Shown here: positions 24,591-35,920 of the stretch, piece after piece
How the letters are laid out: every line of letters begins with the position of its first letter
How positions within the stretch are numbered: position 1 is the stretch's first letter
Origin: Kryptolebias marmoratus
Lineage: Eukaryota; Chordata; Actinopteri; Cyprinodontiformes; Rivulidae
DNA: 64,000 bases
Assembly (NCBI RefSeq): GCF_001649575.2
Contig: NC_051431.1
Location: 25,267,575 to 25,331,574 of the forward strand
Direction: 5' to 3'
Made by a program: the position numbers and the translations under genes
Notes under the pieces: model-generated
Told to the model about the DNA's origin: nothing
Database searches by the model: none
What the model saw: only the letters and a program-made list of their open reading frames with translations

Positions 24591-25448
24591 TTTGTTAAGG
24601 ATAATAGATAATGACACCAACTGTAACAACAGAATACAGCCAACTAGATATTTTAAGGGTTTTTGAGACAAAAACATTTTGACTGGAGAAAATACTTACA
24701 TTTGTGAGTGAATTTGCAATGTAGGTGTAGGGGGAAGGGATAAAATAGGATTTAGATTAAAATGCACACAATTACATCTGTAGCCTTTGAATTTTATTTT
24801 ACTCTTATGAATTACTTTGTTGCTCTTTTAGAACATTTTAACATTTGACCTAAAACTGCATGGAAGGCATCAATACACGTTCAATAACATATTCAGACGC
24901 ACCTACGAAACAGTAATTACTTTATCTCAGTTATTCTTTTCTCACCTTTTCAAACTGGAGTTTATTTTACAGAGCCACTTTAAGGTCAAGACAGCATTTA
25001 ACAAACTATAAATACAAAACGAGAGATTAATTTCAACAGGATAAGATGTTAAGAAATAACATCAAGGAAATAAAAGAGACAATAATAGATAAAAGAAGTC
25101 ATATTTGTTTGCAATATCAGGCATAACAATTAGGACATTCTACCTTTTATTTGACTGATGTGTTACAGTCTGACCTCCAACCTGTATAATGTGGATGCTT
25201 TCCAGCTTTGGACAGTGAGTAAAGAGTCACGCTGGAAAAATCTTACTGTGAAGAGATCAGACCCTGAGGCAGACATGCTACAAAGATTACAGCTTGTATC
25301 CCATTCAGCTTTGGATTCCCCTGAGATCCCCCTTAAGGAGATAGACACAGAAATAGATGTTGGATGCCTTAAAAAGTTTGTTTTGTCTGATGTCATCATG
25401 AGCAGGGTAAAAAAAGGAGAGCTGAGAAATATCCAAAATTTAGCCAGG

Positions 25449-25472
25449 ATTATTATTATTATTATTATTATT
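25449..25472. repeat. (ATT)8 microsatellite
   Basis: Eight clean ATT units. Confidence 0.95.
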
Positions 25473-25869
25473 CACTTAAGAACAGGTCTTTTATAGAAAT
25501 AACTTGGGGTTCTCTGGGTGGGTTTCTTGTAATACTTTCTGTACCACACTATCTGACAGATATATAATTGTTGTAATGTTGTCCACTGCTCAAAAATGTG
25601 GATGAGCATGTAATTTCCTGTCTGTGTCTTTGTTTGTTTGTCTGTTTGCAAATTATTTTAAGTAACAATGGGATTTTATTGAAACTCTCAGAAAGTGATC
25701 ATTGTATGAACATACAGACGACTATTTTGGAGTTTAATCCATTTCAAAATGGCTTCCACCGTTAATTGACATTAGCAAACAAATATGGCTATAACTCATT
25801 TTTATAGTTATATGTTATGGTCAGTTATGGATCTAACAAAGAATACAGCAGGACACAAGGCTTTCAAAT

Positions 25870-26850
25870 AATTAACTTATGTTTGGAAACAAAGGTGCTG
25901 ATGAAGCAGCCAAACTCTACTTACAAAAACTGAAAACACAGGAAACCAGAGAGGACACAGGAAGGACTTTGAAGGCATGATAAAATGCACAATGTTCCAC
26001 TGAGGGAGTCACAGAGGGATAGGCAATAGAAAGGAAAATGCTGATGAAGGAAAAACAAACACCTGGCGGGGAAACAACTAGGAACAGGTGAGAGTAGGTG
26101 GGACAGGAGAAGAACTGAGAAACAGAAAAGCAAATGCTGGGGAACTCCCAGATACTGGGAACACAGCTAGGTGAATAAAAACAAGAATCCCAACAATCTA
26201 CAATGACAAAACACAAGAGTCTTTTTAGAAAACTACAGAAACAGAGATCCTGTGGGTAAACCCCGACCCCCCAAAAAAAGAAGAATAAAAAAGTTCATCA
26301 CCTGATGACTCAAAATGAAACTACAAAAACGTAGACCCAGGAGGGTGGAGGGGGGACACATGACAGAGAGATCTAAACAACAAAACAAAAACCAGTCAAG
26401 ACATCAGACCTGGGAACACAGACACTGTTCAAAACCCAAAACATTTCAGAGTGGACAGCCCATTGCACATCAAGGTGGGAAACCGAGTTCTGGTGGATAT
26501 CCCAGGGACCATCCAAACAAATGAAGCGGTCCAGGCAGATGGCTCAAGGACCGTCCCATCCAGTGAGGGATACAATTTTCCCTTAACCATCCTAGTCATT
26601 GAGGCTCAGGGAACTCTGGAGGCAGCCCAAGAACAGGGACAGAAGGCAGCGGCCCAGACACAGGATCAGGCGCTAGAGGCAGCACTGATACAGGGACAGG
26701 CACTGGGGACAGTGAAGATTTAGGAGCTGGCAGCACTGGAGCCACCAAAGACTTGGGAGCTTGCGGCAAGGACGGACTCTGGAGGTTCAGCCACTGGTGG
26801 CAAGGGGGACTTTGTGTCTCAAGACGCAGTAATGAAAACAAGGGCCCATT
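25870..26850 (-). mobile_element. Gypsy-like LTR retrotransposon remnant (3' part)
   Basis: The minus strand at 26596-26841 encodes a Pro/Val/Ser-rich stretch (APKSLVAPVLPAPKSS, PVPVPVSVLPLAPDP), like the low-complexity tail of some Gypsy-type polyproteins. The flanking block 25900-26200 resembles, in composition and short motifs, the other minus-orientation LTRs (14.8 and 45.2 kb). No protease, RT or integrase motif remains. Assignment is tentative. Confidence 0.35.
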
Positions 26851-26929
26851 TCCAATCTTTATCTAAGGTCATAAGACATGGATTACACAAAAGAACATAT
26901 AGAAGTAGCTGAAATGAGCTTCCACCATA

Positions 26930-27185
26930 GGGTGGCTAAGCTCAGCCTTAGAGATAAAGTCCAGGTGCTTTTTCATCAGCGAGGTGCTTGCAGTTGAGCT
27001 GGTGCTCATGTACATCAAAATCAGTCCGCAGATATGGTTCAGACTTCTGCTCAGATGCCTCCTGGTTGCCTCACCTTGGATGTGTTTCAGACATGTCCTT
27101 CTGGGAGGAACTTGCCAAAGGGATTGTACATTTATCCCTACTAGCCTGGGAATGCATCAGGATCTCTAAGAAGGAGAGGAAGAGT
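26930..27185 (+). mobile_element. LINE fragment (ORF2 end / 3' UTR type)
   Basis: Matches in order a 3' region common in teleost LINE copies: 'gtggctaagctcagccttag', 'gatgcctcctggttgcctca', 'catgtccttctgggaggaac', 'agcctgggaatgcatcagga'. No intact frame. Subfamily not determined. Confidence 0.55.
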
Positions 27186-28611
27186 GTCAACTGCGATGTT
27201 GTCCACTTGTTCATGAAGAACTTTGAAGCCTCAAATTTAACATCTGCTCAATGCCATTTTCATATTCTGGATCAATTTCTTACAATAAATAGAAAAGTGA
27301 ATGGCCCTGGAGAGGTTGTTGAGGCATTGAGACATAAAATAACAGAATAATCTACAAAAAAAAAAGTTTTCGACGAATGTAATAAAAAGGTAATGGTAGC
27401 ACAGGGAAACTATGGGATTAATATCATTAACTTTGATATTCATATTAAGTGAGAAAAGTTATATATCAGATACCACTACATATTGTATTATGAGAAATAA
27501 CATATTGCAATACTGTATAATTAATACTATATACTGTACTATGAGTCTAGCACCTAGCTGTCTGTGTGATTGCACTTACTCTCTGACTTCACATCAAAAA
27601 CTTGACATCCACCTTCTATTTTTGGTTTATAAACTCTCTCGTTACAGATTCTCTAAAAATCTTTTCCACTCTCATCCATTATGTGTCTTTTGCCTTTGTG
27701 TTTTCCTTGTATTTATTTATTTTGGGTTTTTAGCAACTCTTTTTTATTAGCACTGCATTTTTCTATTGCAAGTCTCCCAACAAAGCGCATAAGAGCTCTC
27801 TGTTCACTCAAGATGGGAACAATATGGATCTTGTAAGGCAGACAAATTGCATGAATGCATTGAATGGGATGTTTTAAAGATGCTGTGGATAAGGAGAGAC
27901 AAAACTCGGCTAAGAAGAAGAGAAATCAGAGAGATGGGACTCTGAAGTTAAAGGAAAGGAAGGGGGACAGAGGTGGGGAGGAAAGAAGGGAAAAGAGGAG
28001 AGGAGTTGAAAGTGGCTCTCTACCTCTGATGGCTGGTGTGAGTAATGATGACACCATCCCCACTACTTAAATGCGGTGTCAGCATTTTTACATGAATGCG
28101 CACACACACATTCACGCAATCTTCACATAAGCATTAGATCTCCACACATCAACATACACAGTTAAAAGCATGCAAAAAGTAACTGATGACACACACGCAC
28201 GCATTCACTCTTCCAACCCCCCCTCCAGAGATGGAGAACAGTGTAAAAGTGTGATGATGCATCATTTTCTTAAGCACTGCTATCCATCTACCCTTCTTCA
28301 CTGTCTCTCTATCTCTGCTTTTCATACTTGAACTTTGAACAAGATGATTTGATCTAATCTCAGCGTTATCCAACAAATAAATGTGTAATGGGCATAAAGG
28401 TAAAAATCTTTAAATTTGAGCTTTTTGACACAAGTTGACATTTATTACAATGAGAGGTTAAGTTTGTGTGTACAGCACATTTTTAAAATTCTTTTCCGTT
28501 GATCCAGCAAAATGGGCTTTACATGGGCTGTAAAATAAGACGTCATCCAGAAATGCAAGATTTGTTCCTTACTCAAGGTGCTTAATATTTAAGCTAGTTT
28601 CTAACATTGGA

Positions 28612-28700
28612 CAAGAGGTGGGGTTCACCCTGGACAGATTGCCAGTCCATCACAGGACCACATAGATCCAAACAACCTTACAAGCACTCACTCAGGGCCA
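28612..28700 (-). mobile_element. SINE family 1 fragment
   Basis: Contains 'caccctggacagattgccag' and 'tccatcacaggaccacatag', the 3' half of the SINE on the minus strand. Confidence 0.7.
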
Positions 28701-28935
28701 GTCTTCCTGTAGTCTAGTTTCTCCTGCCAGTGCAGGATTTTTTGTTTTGTTTTTCTTTAATATAAGGGATATTGGGCTCCATACCTCCTTGTCTTTAACC
28801 TCCCTGTTCTGTATTTTGGTGCTCTACCAGCTACTTCACCCTGAATCTTGTCAAACGTAATTACAGAATAGATTAAGATCAACAGTAGATCTTCTCTACT
28901 GAAGACCTTTTAATGTTAAATGTTATGCACATTAC

Positions 28936-29268
28936 TAGGGCTGCATAATATATTGAAACATATCTTATAATTTCAATATCAGTGCTTACTATCTGTATCT
29001 CAAAAGTAAAAATAAATAAATAAATTGCAAACACAAACTGCACTCCAAAAATACGTCAGCCAATCAAATGGACCTCTCATTTCCTCAGTGTCCACATCCG
29101 GTTTACATGATAGTGACCAAAATGCTAAAGCACATGGAAAGTGTTGTGAGTTTTGATTAGATAAGAAGGAAAGTAACGAGTAAAATGTTTATCACAACTG
29201 ATATAGACATTGCAATATTAAACAAAAATGACTGTAATTGTATACTTTCCTTATATCCTGCAGCCCTA
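28936..29268. mobile_element. hAT-like MITE (333 bp)
   Basis: Perfect 10-bp terminal inverted repeats TAGGGCTGCA and TGCAGCCCTA; similarity continues inward (about TAT..GAAA on both sides). This terminus is known from abundant teleost non-autonomous elements. No clear 8-bp target duplication was seen. No coding capacity. Confidence 0.7.
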
Positions 29269-29957
29269 ATCAGTGCCTTAATTTCAGATTAAAACAAAAC
29301 AAACCACAGGTTTTTCTCATTGCAATAATCATCATGTTTAAAGACATAAAAATCAAAAATCAAACAGTTTTTTTTTTTCAGAACAAAATTCAAGAAATAA
29401 AGGTTTAACAAACTTTAATAAGCTTCTATGCAAATGTAGTGTCTGTTCAAACTACTATTTTTAAGTAATTTTTAAATTATGCATTCACATGTGTTCATTG
29501 GAGTTTGCACTTAAACAAATAAAATAAATGCTTAAAAAAAAAAATTCTGTAGCTTTGTGGTACAAAAGAAAAAAAGACCACTACATAAAGGTTGTGAATA
29601 AAGTTGCGCTGTTGAAAAAACTTTATTGTGAAATTGTTTAAATTTACTGCCACCAGATGATAAATGGCTCATGTGCCACTTAAGGTCTCTGCAAGCTGTT
29701 CTTTTTAAGCTCTGTGAGAAACTGGGTCAACTGGAGTCCTGATGTGGTTTGCTGATGCACAATTTTTAAATTCGGTTGAATATTTGTCTTGTCTTTATTT
29801 GACTTTACTAGGCTCTTATGTTTGAACAATACTGATTGCTGTTTTTTGTAACTTTTCTTTTTATTTCCAATTGTTCATGATCATCAAATAAAACATGCAC
29901 ACTGTATGTCATAAAACAAAACATTACTCATCTTGCTTAAGAGAAACGATTTAAACA

Positions 29958-29980
29958 AGTCTCTATTTTGAATAGAGACT
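29958..29980. repeat. Perfect 10-bp hairpin, 3-base loop
   Basis: AGTCTCTATT, loop TTG, AATAGAGACT. Not within a recognised element. Confidence 0.85.
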
Positions 29981-30499
29981 AATTTAAAACAATTGTTTAA
30001 AATCTAGTAGATATTTAGTTGTTTGTTTGTATTTTCTTTGACTACTGAGGACTACAGTTTTTTTTTAATGGCATAAAAAGTCCAACCTGTTGCTGAAGGT
30101 TCAGGCCACAGACTAGAAATCTCCTTCTACAAGTACATGCTTGTTTTATCAGTTTACCTAATATCTTGGACAAATGGTCCAAAATAAATATAAAATGAAA
30201 AATAGCATTTCTTGAAAGAATGCATATTACCAACAGCCTTGCATATCAAAGTTTTAAAAAAAGATTTCACTTGATCTGTTAGTGTTTGGACAGTGTGTCG
30301 GGGATGACATCCACAATAAACTCAGCTCAGTGTTTGTATAATTGACTTAGTTGTACCTGTTTTGTGTTTACCAAGGTCGATTAGTTCTGGTGGCCATCTT
30401 GAATCAGGTTGACTCTAAGAGTTTAGTTCAAATCTATTGCCTCTAACTTTATGTTCCTATGACTCTGTTCATTCTTTAAAAAAAAACACCTGATTACAG

Positions 30500-31330
<831 letters not shown>

Positions 31331-31500
31331 GATAAAGACTGTATGGTTTTATATTTTTATTTTTTGCGTGGTATGTTTTATACTTGCTATTATACCCCTC
31401 TTTTTTCTCTTTTGTGTTTTATTTATATTTGTTTTACAGTTTGTACTGTGTGGTTTCTATCCTGTGAAAGGTGCTATGTAAATAAAGTTTATTCACTTGC
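31331..31500 (+). mobile_element. Retroposon 3' tail
   Basis: Ends 'gaaaggtgctatgtaaataa' and 'agtttattc', a LINE-type 3' terminus like that at 35470-35506. The body is not recognised. Confidence 0.4.
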
Positions 31501-32851
31501 TTACAAAGACAGGCTTTTACACAATCATCTACCTTTTATGTCAGCTGTAAAATAATAATAATAATGTAGTACTTGTACAAACATTGTTCCTGTGCTCCAT
31601 ATTTTCAATTTGAAATAACCACAGTGCAAGTTTTAATGTACTACTGCAGTTTTACTTCGTTCACAGTACTTCATCTATTCCATCTTCAGAGTGATCCTTT
31701 ATTCTGCACATAGACATTGAATGCTTACTGCTAGCAGAAGCTAATAATTTAGTTTCTTACTGGCAAGACTGGCAAAAAATGTCAGCCATCACACTTAAAT
31801 GTTTGGCAAAAGCATCCCATCATAAAAGGCGGAGCAACCATAATACGATTTATTATACAAACGAGAATGTTTTAAATTTTATTGTGATGCATGTGGTTGT
31901 GCACACAATGTAGCAAAAGTGAATTTATGAAAAGTCAGTCTTGAGATTATGTGGAAGTCATATCCTTTACCTCAAGTTCTAACTTTACAAAAGTGTCCAA
32001 TGATCTTCAGTCTTCTGAAAAGACAAGGACTTGGAAATATATTGGCCAGTGCCTTTGGTAGAAATAGAAAAGTTCATGGTTGATATATGTTTTGACACAA
32101 TTTCTATATATTGAGAAATACACTCAAAACTTGAGAAATATAGGCAATTTTGGCAACTTTATAATTATTTTTTTTAAAAGTCAAACATCTTTCACTAACA
32201 TTAAGTCACAGCCATCTGATTTTCTATCATGGGTAAAACACTCAAATGTAAGAACACAGATTTCTCCTGAGTGGAATGGCTCTTTCATTAAAACACCTGT
32301 GCATTTTCTGATCTGAACATCTGTTGCTAGCACTTGTTTGTACGGCCAGACACAGGAAAGTGACTACGGTTCATACATGAGTGCACTCTATATTGCGGCT
32401 CTTGCTCTGTGACCCTATAATTGGATTATTGTTCATGACCAGTATGATTGTACGTCCACATCACTGAAATATCTCATATACTACAGCTTTAGTTGTTGCT
32501 TTGGCTCAGTCTCAAGACAGTCTTTATGCACTTACTGGCATTCAGATAATACATTTTGGCAAACTGCTAGTGAAATTAACATACCGCACTTTCTTTTTAT
32601 CCAGTCGTAGAATATAGCATAATTATTTTCCCCTAAGGGCCACAAAAGGAACTGGGACTCTCACAGAGGGCCAAGCCAAAAAGCTAAACACAAGGCTGGC
32701 ACATAAAAATTAAACTATAATATGACTTTTATTAGCTGCTAATAGTAGACATTGCAACTGGGCAATAACAAATTTAAAGAAGTCATAAAACCTATATTTT
32801 GTGTAAATAATGAAATTCATAAGAACAGTTGTGGAAAAATACACATAGTTT

Positions 32852-32881
32852 TGAAGCATTTCAAAGCATTTCAAAGCATTA
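32852..32881. repeat. Short tandem repeat (10-bp unit, about 3 copies)
   Basis: The unit 'gcatttcaaa' repeats with no change before running into AT-rich sequence. Confidence 0.8.
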
Positions 32882-33634
32882 AATTAAGAAAATAAAGTTG
32901 TCACTTTTGTTCTCCAGTAAAATAAATCAGCGTTTTGTTGGGTTTGATCCTGTGCGTATCTGAAAGTAGATGTGAAGGACAGCTGCCAGGTGAATATCAA
33001 TGATGGGATCTGTTTATAGATTTTCTGCCTTCTCATGTATGGAAAGTTCCCCTCTCCTCACTTTTTTATTTTTTGGGGCAAATTAAAACAACAGAGTTCA
33101 CTAAATACTGTGAAATGTCCCATGAAAGATCAACTTACTGGTTTTAGCTGTTCCATTCTTGAATGTGTGAATCTTGATTGAAAATAAATTAATAAATAAC
33201 ACAGGGCTTATTGATTGTATAGTTTTGACAGCAACGCTTCTGTTGCATGTGCTCTCTCTGTATTTCTCTGCATGTTTAATCTGACTGCTTTTAAAACAGC
33301 CTTCTGTTTTTCATTTATGGCTTTGACATTAATTTCAGAAAACAAATCTTTAGAAGTCTATATGTTGTTAAAAACTCTATACTGTGTATCCGTCTTTGTC
33401 CTTCTAGCCTGTGCTGACATGACGGTAACCCATATCTTTGATAAATTTTGCTTACCAGTAGAAAGGCTCCTGACGCTGACAGCACATTCACTAGGGTAGT
33501 AATGAAAACACCACAGCATTTGCCTTCAAAATGAAAGCATTGCAAAGGCCAGTTTTAAAATGAAAGCAGAATTATTTATATTTATTTTCTGATTTTTTTA
33601 TTGACTTCACATCATCTATATGGGGTCAACTTAC

Positions 33635-33650
33635 AGGCCACATGTGGCCT
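33635..33650. repeat. 16-bp perfect palindrome
   Basis: AGGCCACATGTGGCCT, with a central CACATGTG E-box palindrome. Confidence 0.85.
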
Positions 33651-34037
33651 ACAGGCTGTGTAATGTCCATGTCTGGATGATGTGTTTCATTCATCAAGCT
33701 TCTTAATGGAACGGGAATCTTATTTCATTTTATTTAATTTCAGCTTTTACAGTTCTTGACAACAGTGACACCAAACCAATATCCTTCTCATACATAATTA
33801 TGTTTTGATTTGATGCATCATGTGCATAAAAAGGTGGTCGGTCTGTGTTACACGAGAGAGTGTATAGTCCGTGTGTGGGAACCAGATTTTTACATTTAAA
33901 ATATTGACTATCCAATCTAGTTTTAGCAGGAACTAATTTGAATGCTGTTGCCTCATCAGCTTCCATGGATAAACTAATAAAACAACTGAAGGTCACAGAT
34001 AGGAGCTAAACTTTACAAAATAGTCAAAACATTAAAT

Positions 34038-34100
34038 TAGGGGTGCACCAATTGTTAATCAAGTGACCGGAATCGGACGATTATTTTTTCTGGTTCATGA
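34038..34100 (+). mobile_element. hAT-like end fragment
   Basis: 'aggggtgcaccaattgttaa' and 'gaccggaatcggacgattat' resemble a teleost hAT terminus. The rest of the element is not recognisable. Confidence 0.35.
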
Positions 34101-34802
34101 ACGCACTGTAGCTGAGTGGCTAATTTGCTCAGAGGAAGCACAAGAGCTATAAGACATAGCTAAGATGAAACAAGAATTTTATATCAAAAATGTTTGCTGC
34201 TCATTTATTTGTGCTTTACATTTTCACCATATCCATCCATCTTACTGTTATATTGTTTGTATAACTTTGCACTGATCTAAGACATGTATAGTGTAGACTG
34301 GAAAGAATTTCACAGCGACAGTTTCAAAAATGCCTGTTTGTCCCTGCTGTGTGTCCTGTGTCTTTAATTTAACTAGTATATGAATTAAGTGTTGTTTAAA
34401 TATAAGTCAAGCAATGAAAAAGTGGCTAGAGCTTACTTAAAAATTGGTTGTAAACAGAGGTGCAAAGTATACCTAAGTTATGTTTCAGTTCATACTGAGG
34501 CTGCATAGTCACTGTTTTGTACAACAAGTTCAAAAATACATGGCAAATACAAGTTGTTATTTGTTTGTTTGTTTTAACTTAGAGTGGCATGATGGACAGA
34601 GGTTAGAGAATTTGCCCCACAACAAGACGGTCATAGGATCACCTCCCTACCTCTCTGTGTGGAGTTTACATGTTCTCCCCCTGCATGCATGGGTTTTCTT
34701 TGGGTACTCCAGTTTTCTCCCACAGACCGAACACATGAATGTTAGGTTCATTGCTAACTCCAAATTCTCCCTAGGTGTGAGTGACAGTGGGAATGGTTGT
34801 TT

Positions 34803-35506
34803 TAATTATTATGGATCTGGTCAGCAGGTCTCTCAATGCAATAGATCAAATTTTCTCAATGAGAAGACGGGGCAAAGGAGAGCTCTCTTGCCCCGATGGG
34901 AGATTTCCAGTTGAATACACCTTGGATCCCTGGGAGAAGTGGAAGATTGTGTGTTTTTTTGGAATGTCGGTCAAACAGGTTAAAGATGCGTACATAATTG
35001 GATTTTTGATAACAGGATTTCTGCTTTTTGGGCTTGGCGGTAACCTGGCGTATCGTGAAATTCAGAAGACGCAGGTAGCTGTTTGGGCCATGTCAAGGCT
35101 GCCTGCTCTGTATGAAGGAATGTGTCGAGCAGTCAACACTCAGACTCAGTTGCTGTGCAAACAGAGGCGAATGTGGACCTTAGAACTCGCTGGCCTGATG
35201 GAATCGACCTTGGAGAAGTTACTGACTCGGCCCGGTGGAAATTACCACATTACTTTGGCTGTTTGGATTTGCCATTGAGATTTATGGCGTCTGCTTGACC
35301 TAAAAACAATTTTGATATCTGAATCTGGCTTCGCTGAATCGGCCTTGGAAGGCTGGCTTTCTCAAAATTCTCTTGGTTGTTATGTAAACTTGACATGTGT
35401 GTTTTCACAATGACTCTGTATTTTTGTGTTTTGTGTTTTTCATTAAAAAAAGCACTTTAAACCGCCTTGTTGCTGAAAAGTGCTATATAAATAAATTTGA
35501 CTTGAC
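34803..35506 (+). mobile_element. 704-bp ORF-bearing retroposon nested in SINE
   Basis: TTGTTT is duplicated exactly at 34797-34802 and 35507-35512, and the SINE continues across the join, so the boundaries are firm. There are no terminal inverted repeats or LTRs. The 3' end reads 'gaaaagtgctatataaataa' followed by 'atttgacttgac', a LINE-type 3' terminus with short TTGAC units. The left half holds an uninterrupted 155-codon ORF. This fits a non-autonomous retroposon moved by a LINE and carrying its own small gene, or a 5'-truncated larger element whose last ORF is this one. It encodes no reverse transcriptase. Confidence 0.75.
34811..35278 (+). CDS. 155-aa single-pass membrane protein-like ORF inside retroposon
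   Basis: ATG at 34811, TGA at 35276-35278; the start is eight bases inside the retroposon, so the frame belongs to the inserted unit and not to the SINE. The N-terminal region is basic and mixed (MDLVSRSLNAIDQIF, MRRRGKG, CPDGRFPVEYTLDPWEKW). Residues 60-81 are a strong hydrophobic segment (AYIIGFLITGFLLFGLGG) bounded by Lys/Asp and Tyr-Arg-Glu. The rest is helical and charged with Cys105 and Cys116. No signal peptide, enzyme motif or transposase/RT motif is visible. I do not recognise the family. After about residue 120 the next frame over is also open for some 45 codons (35154-35297), so a frameshift near the C-terminus is possible. Function unknown; expression not shown. Confidence 0.55.
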   Translation: MDLVSRSLNAIDQIFSMRRRGKGELSCPDGRFPVEYTLDPWEKWKIVCFFGMSVKQVKDAYIIGFLITGFLLFGLGGNLAYREIQKTQVAVWAMSRLPALYEGMCRAVNTQTQLLCKQRRMWTLELAGLMESTLEKLLTRPGGNYHITLAVWICH

Positions 35507-35854
35507 TTGTTTGTCTCTGTGCCCCTTTATGTACTTGCAACTTGTTATAAACAATTTAAAAAGTGTTTATTTTAAATATTGTGGCTTAGTATGATTCAGA
35601 TTAACAGGAAATACATAACTAAATAGCAGCTGCGAGTGTTGAAAGTCAAAATAAATAAAATATTAACCACTCATTCCTAGCGTTTCAGTTAAGTAAGTAC
35701 TAATGTGGGAAAATAAGTCTTCATATTTGTTATATTGAACAAGTGCAAAAATAGCTTGTCATAGAGGGCTTTACAGAGCATGTGATTTATAAACCATTTG
35801 TCTTTTCATACATCTGCCTCTTGCAACAAGATGTGCTCAATTCTAGATGAGAGT

Positions 35855-35920
35855 GGTGATCACCTATGACTAACCTTAGTCATAGGCAATCACTGGCAGA
35901 TAAGTGCCTCTTATCTGCCA
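35855..35920. repeat. Cluster of three adjoining palindromes
   Basis: GGTGATCACC (35855-35864); then CCTATGACTAA, loop CC, TTAGTCATAGG (35863-35886), extendable to 18-base arms with two mismatches; then TGGCAGATAAG, loop TGCCT, CTTATCTGCCA (35894-35920). The two long hairpins have perfect 11-bp stems and lie seven bases apart. No transposon is recognised around them. Confidence 0.9.

Larger units (their letters stand above)
34578..35545 (+). mobile_element. SINE family 1 copy split by a retroposon
   Basis: The 5' part (34578-34802) carries 'gtggagtttacatgttctcc', 'ttttctcccacagaccgaac' and 'ccctaggtgtgagtgacagt'. The 3' part resumes at 35507 as 'ttgtttgtctctgtgcccct' and 'ttatgtacttgcaacttg', where it is truncated. 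The 704 bases between are a later insertion (next entry). Confidence 0.85.

Noticed and set aside
26451..26723. 90-codon plus-strand ORF rich in Gln/Ala
   Set aside because: It is the opposite strand of the Gypsy-like Pro-rich remnant.
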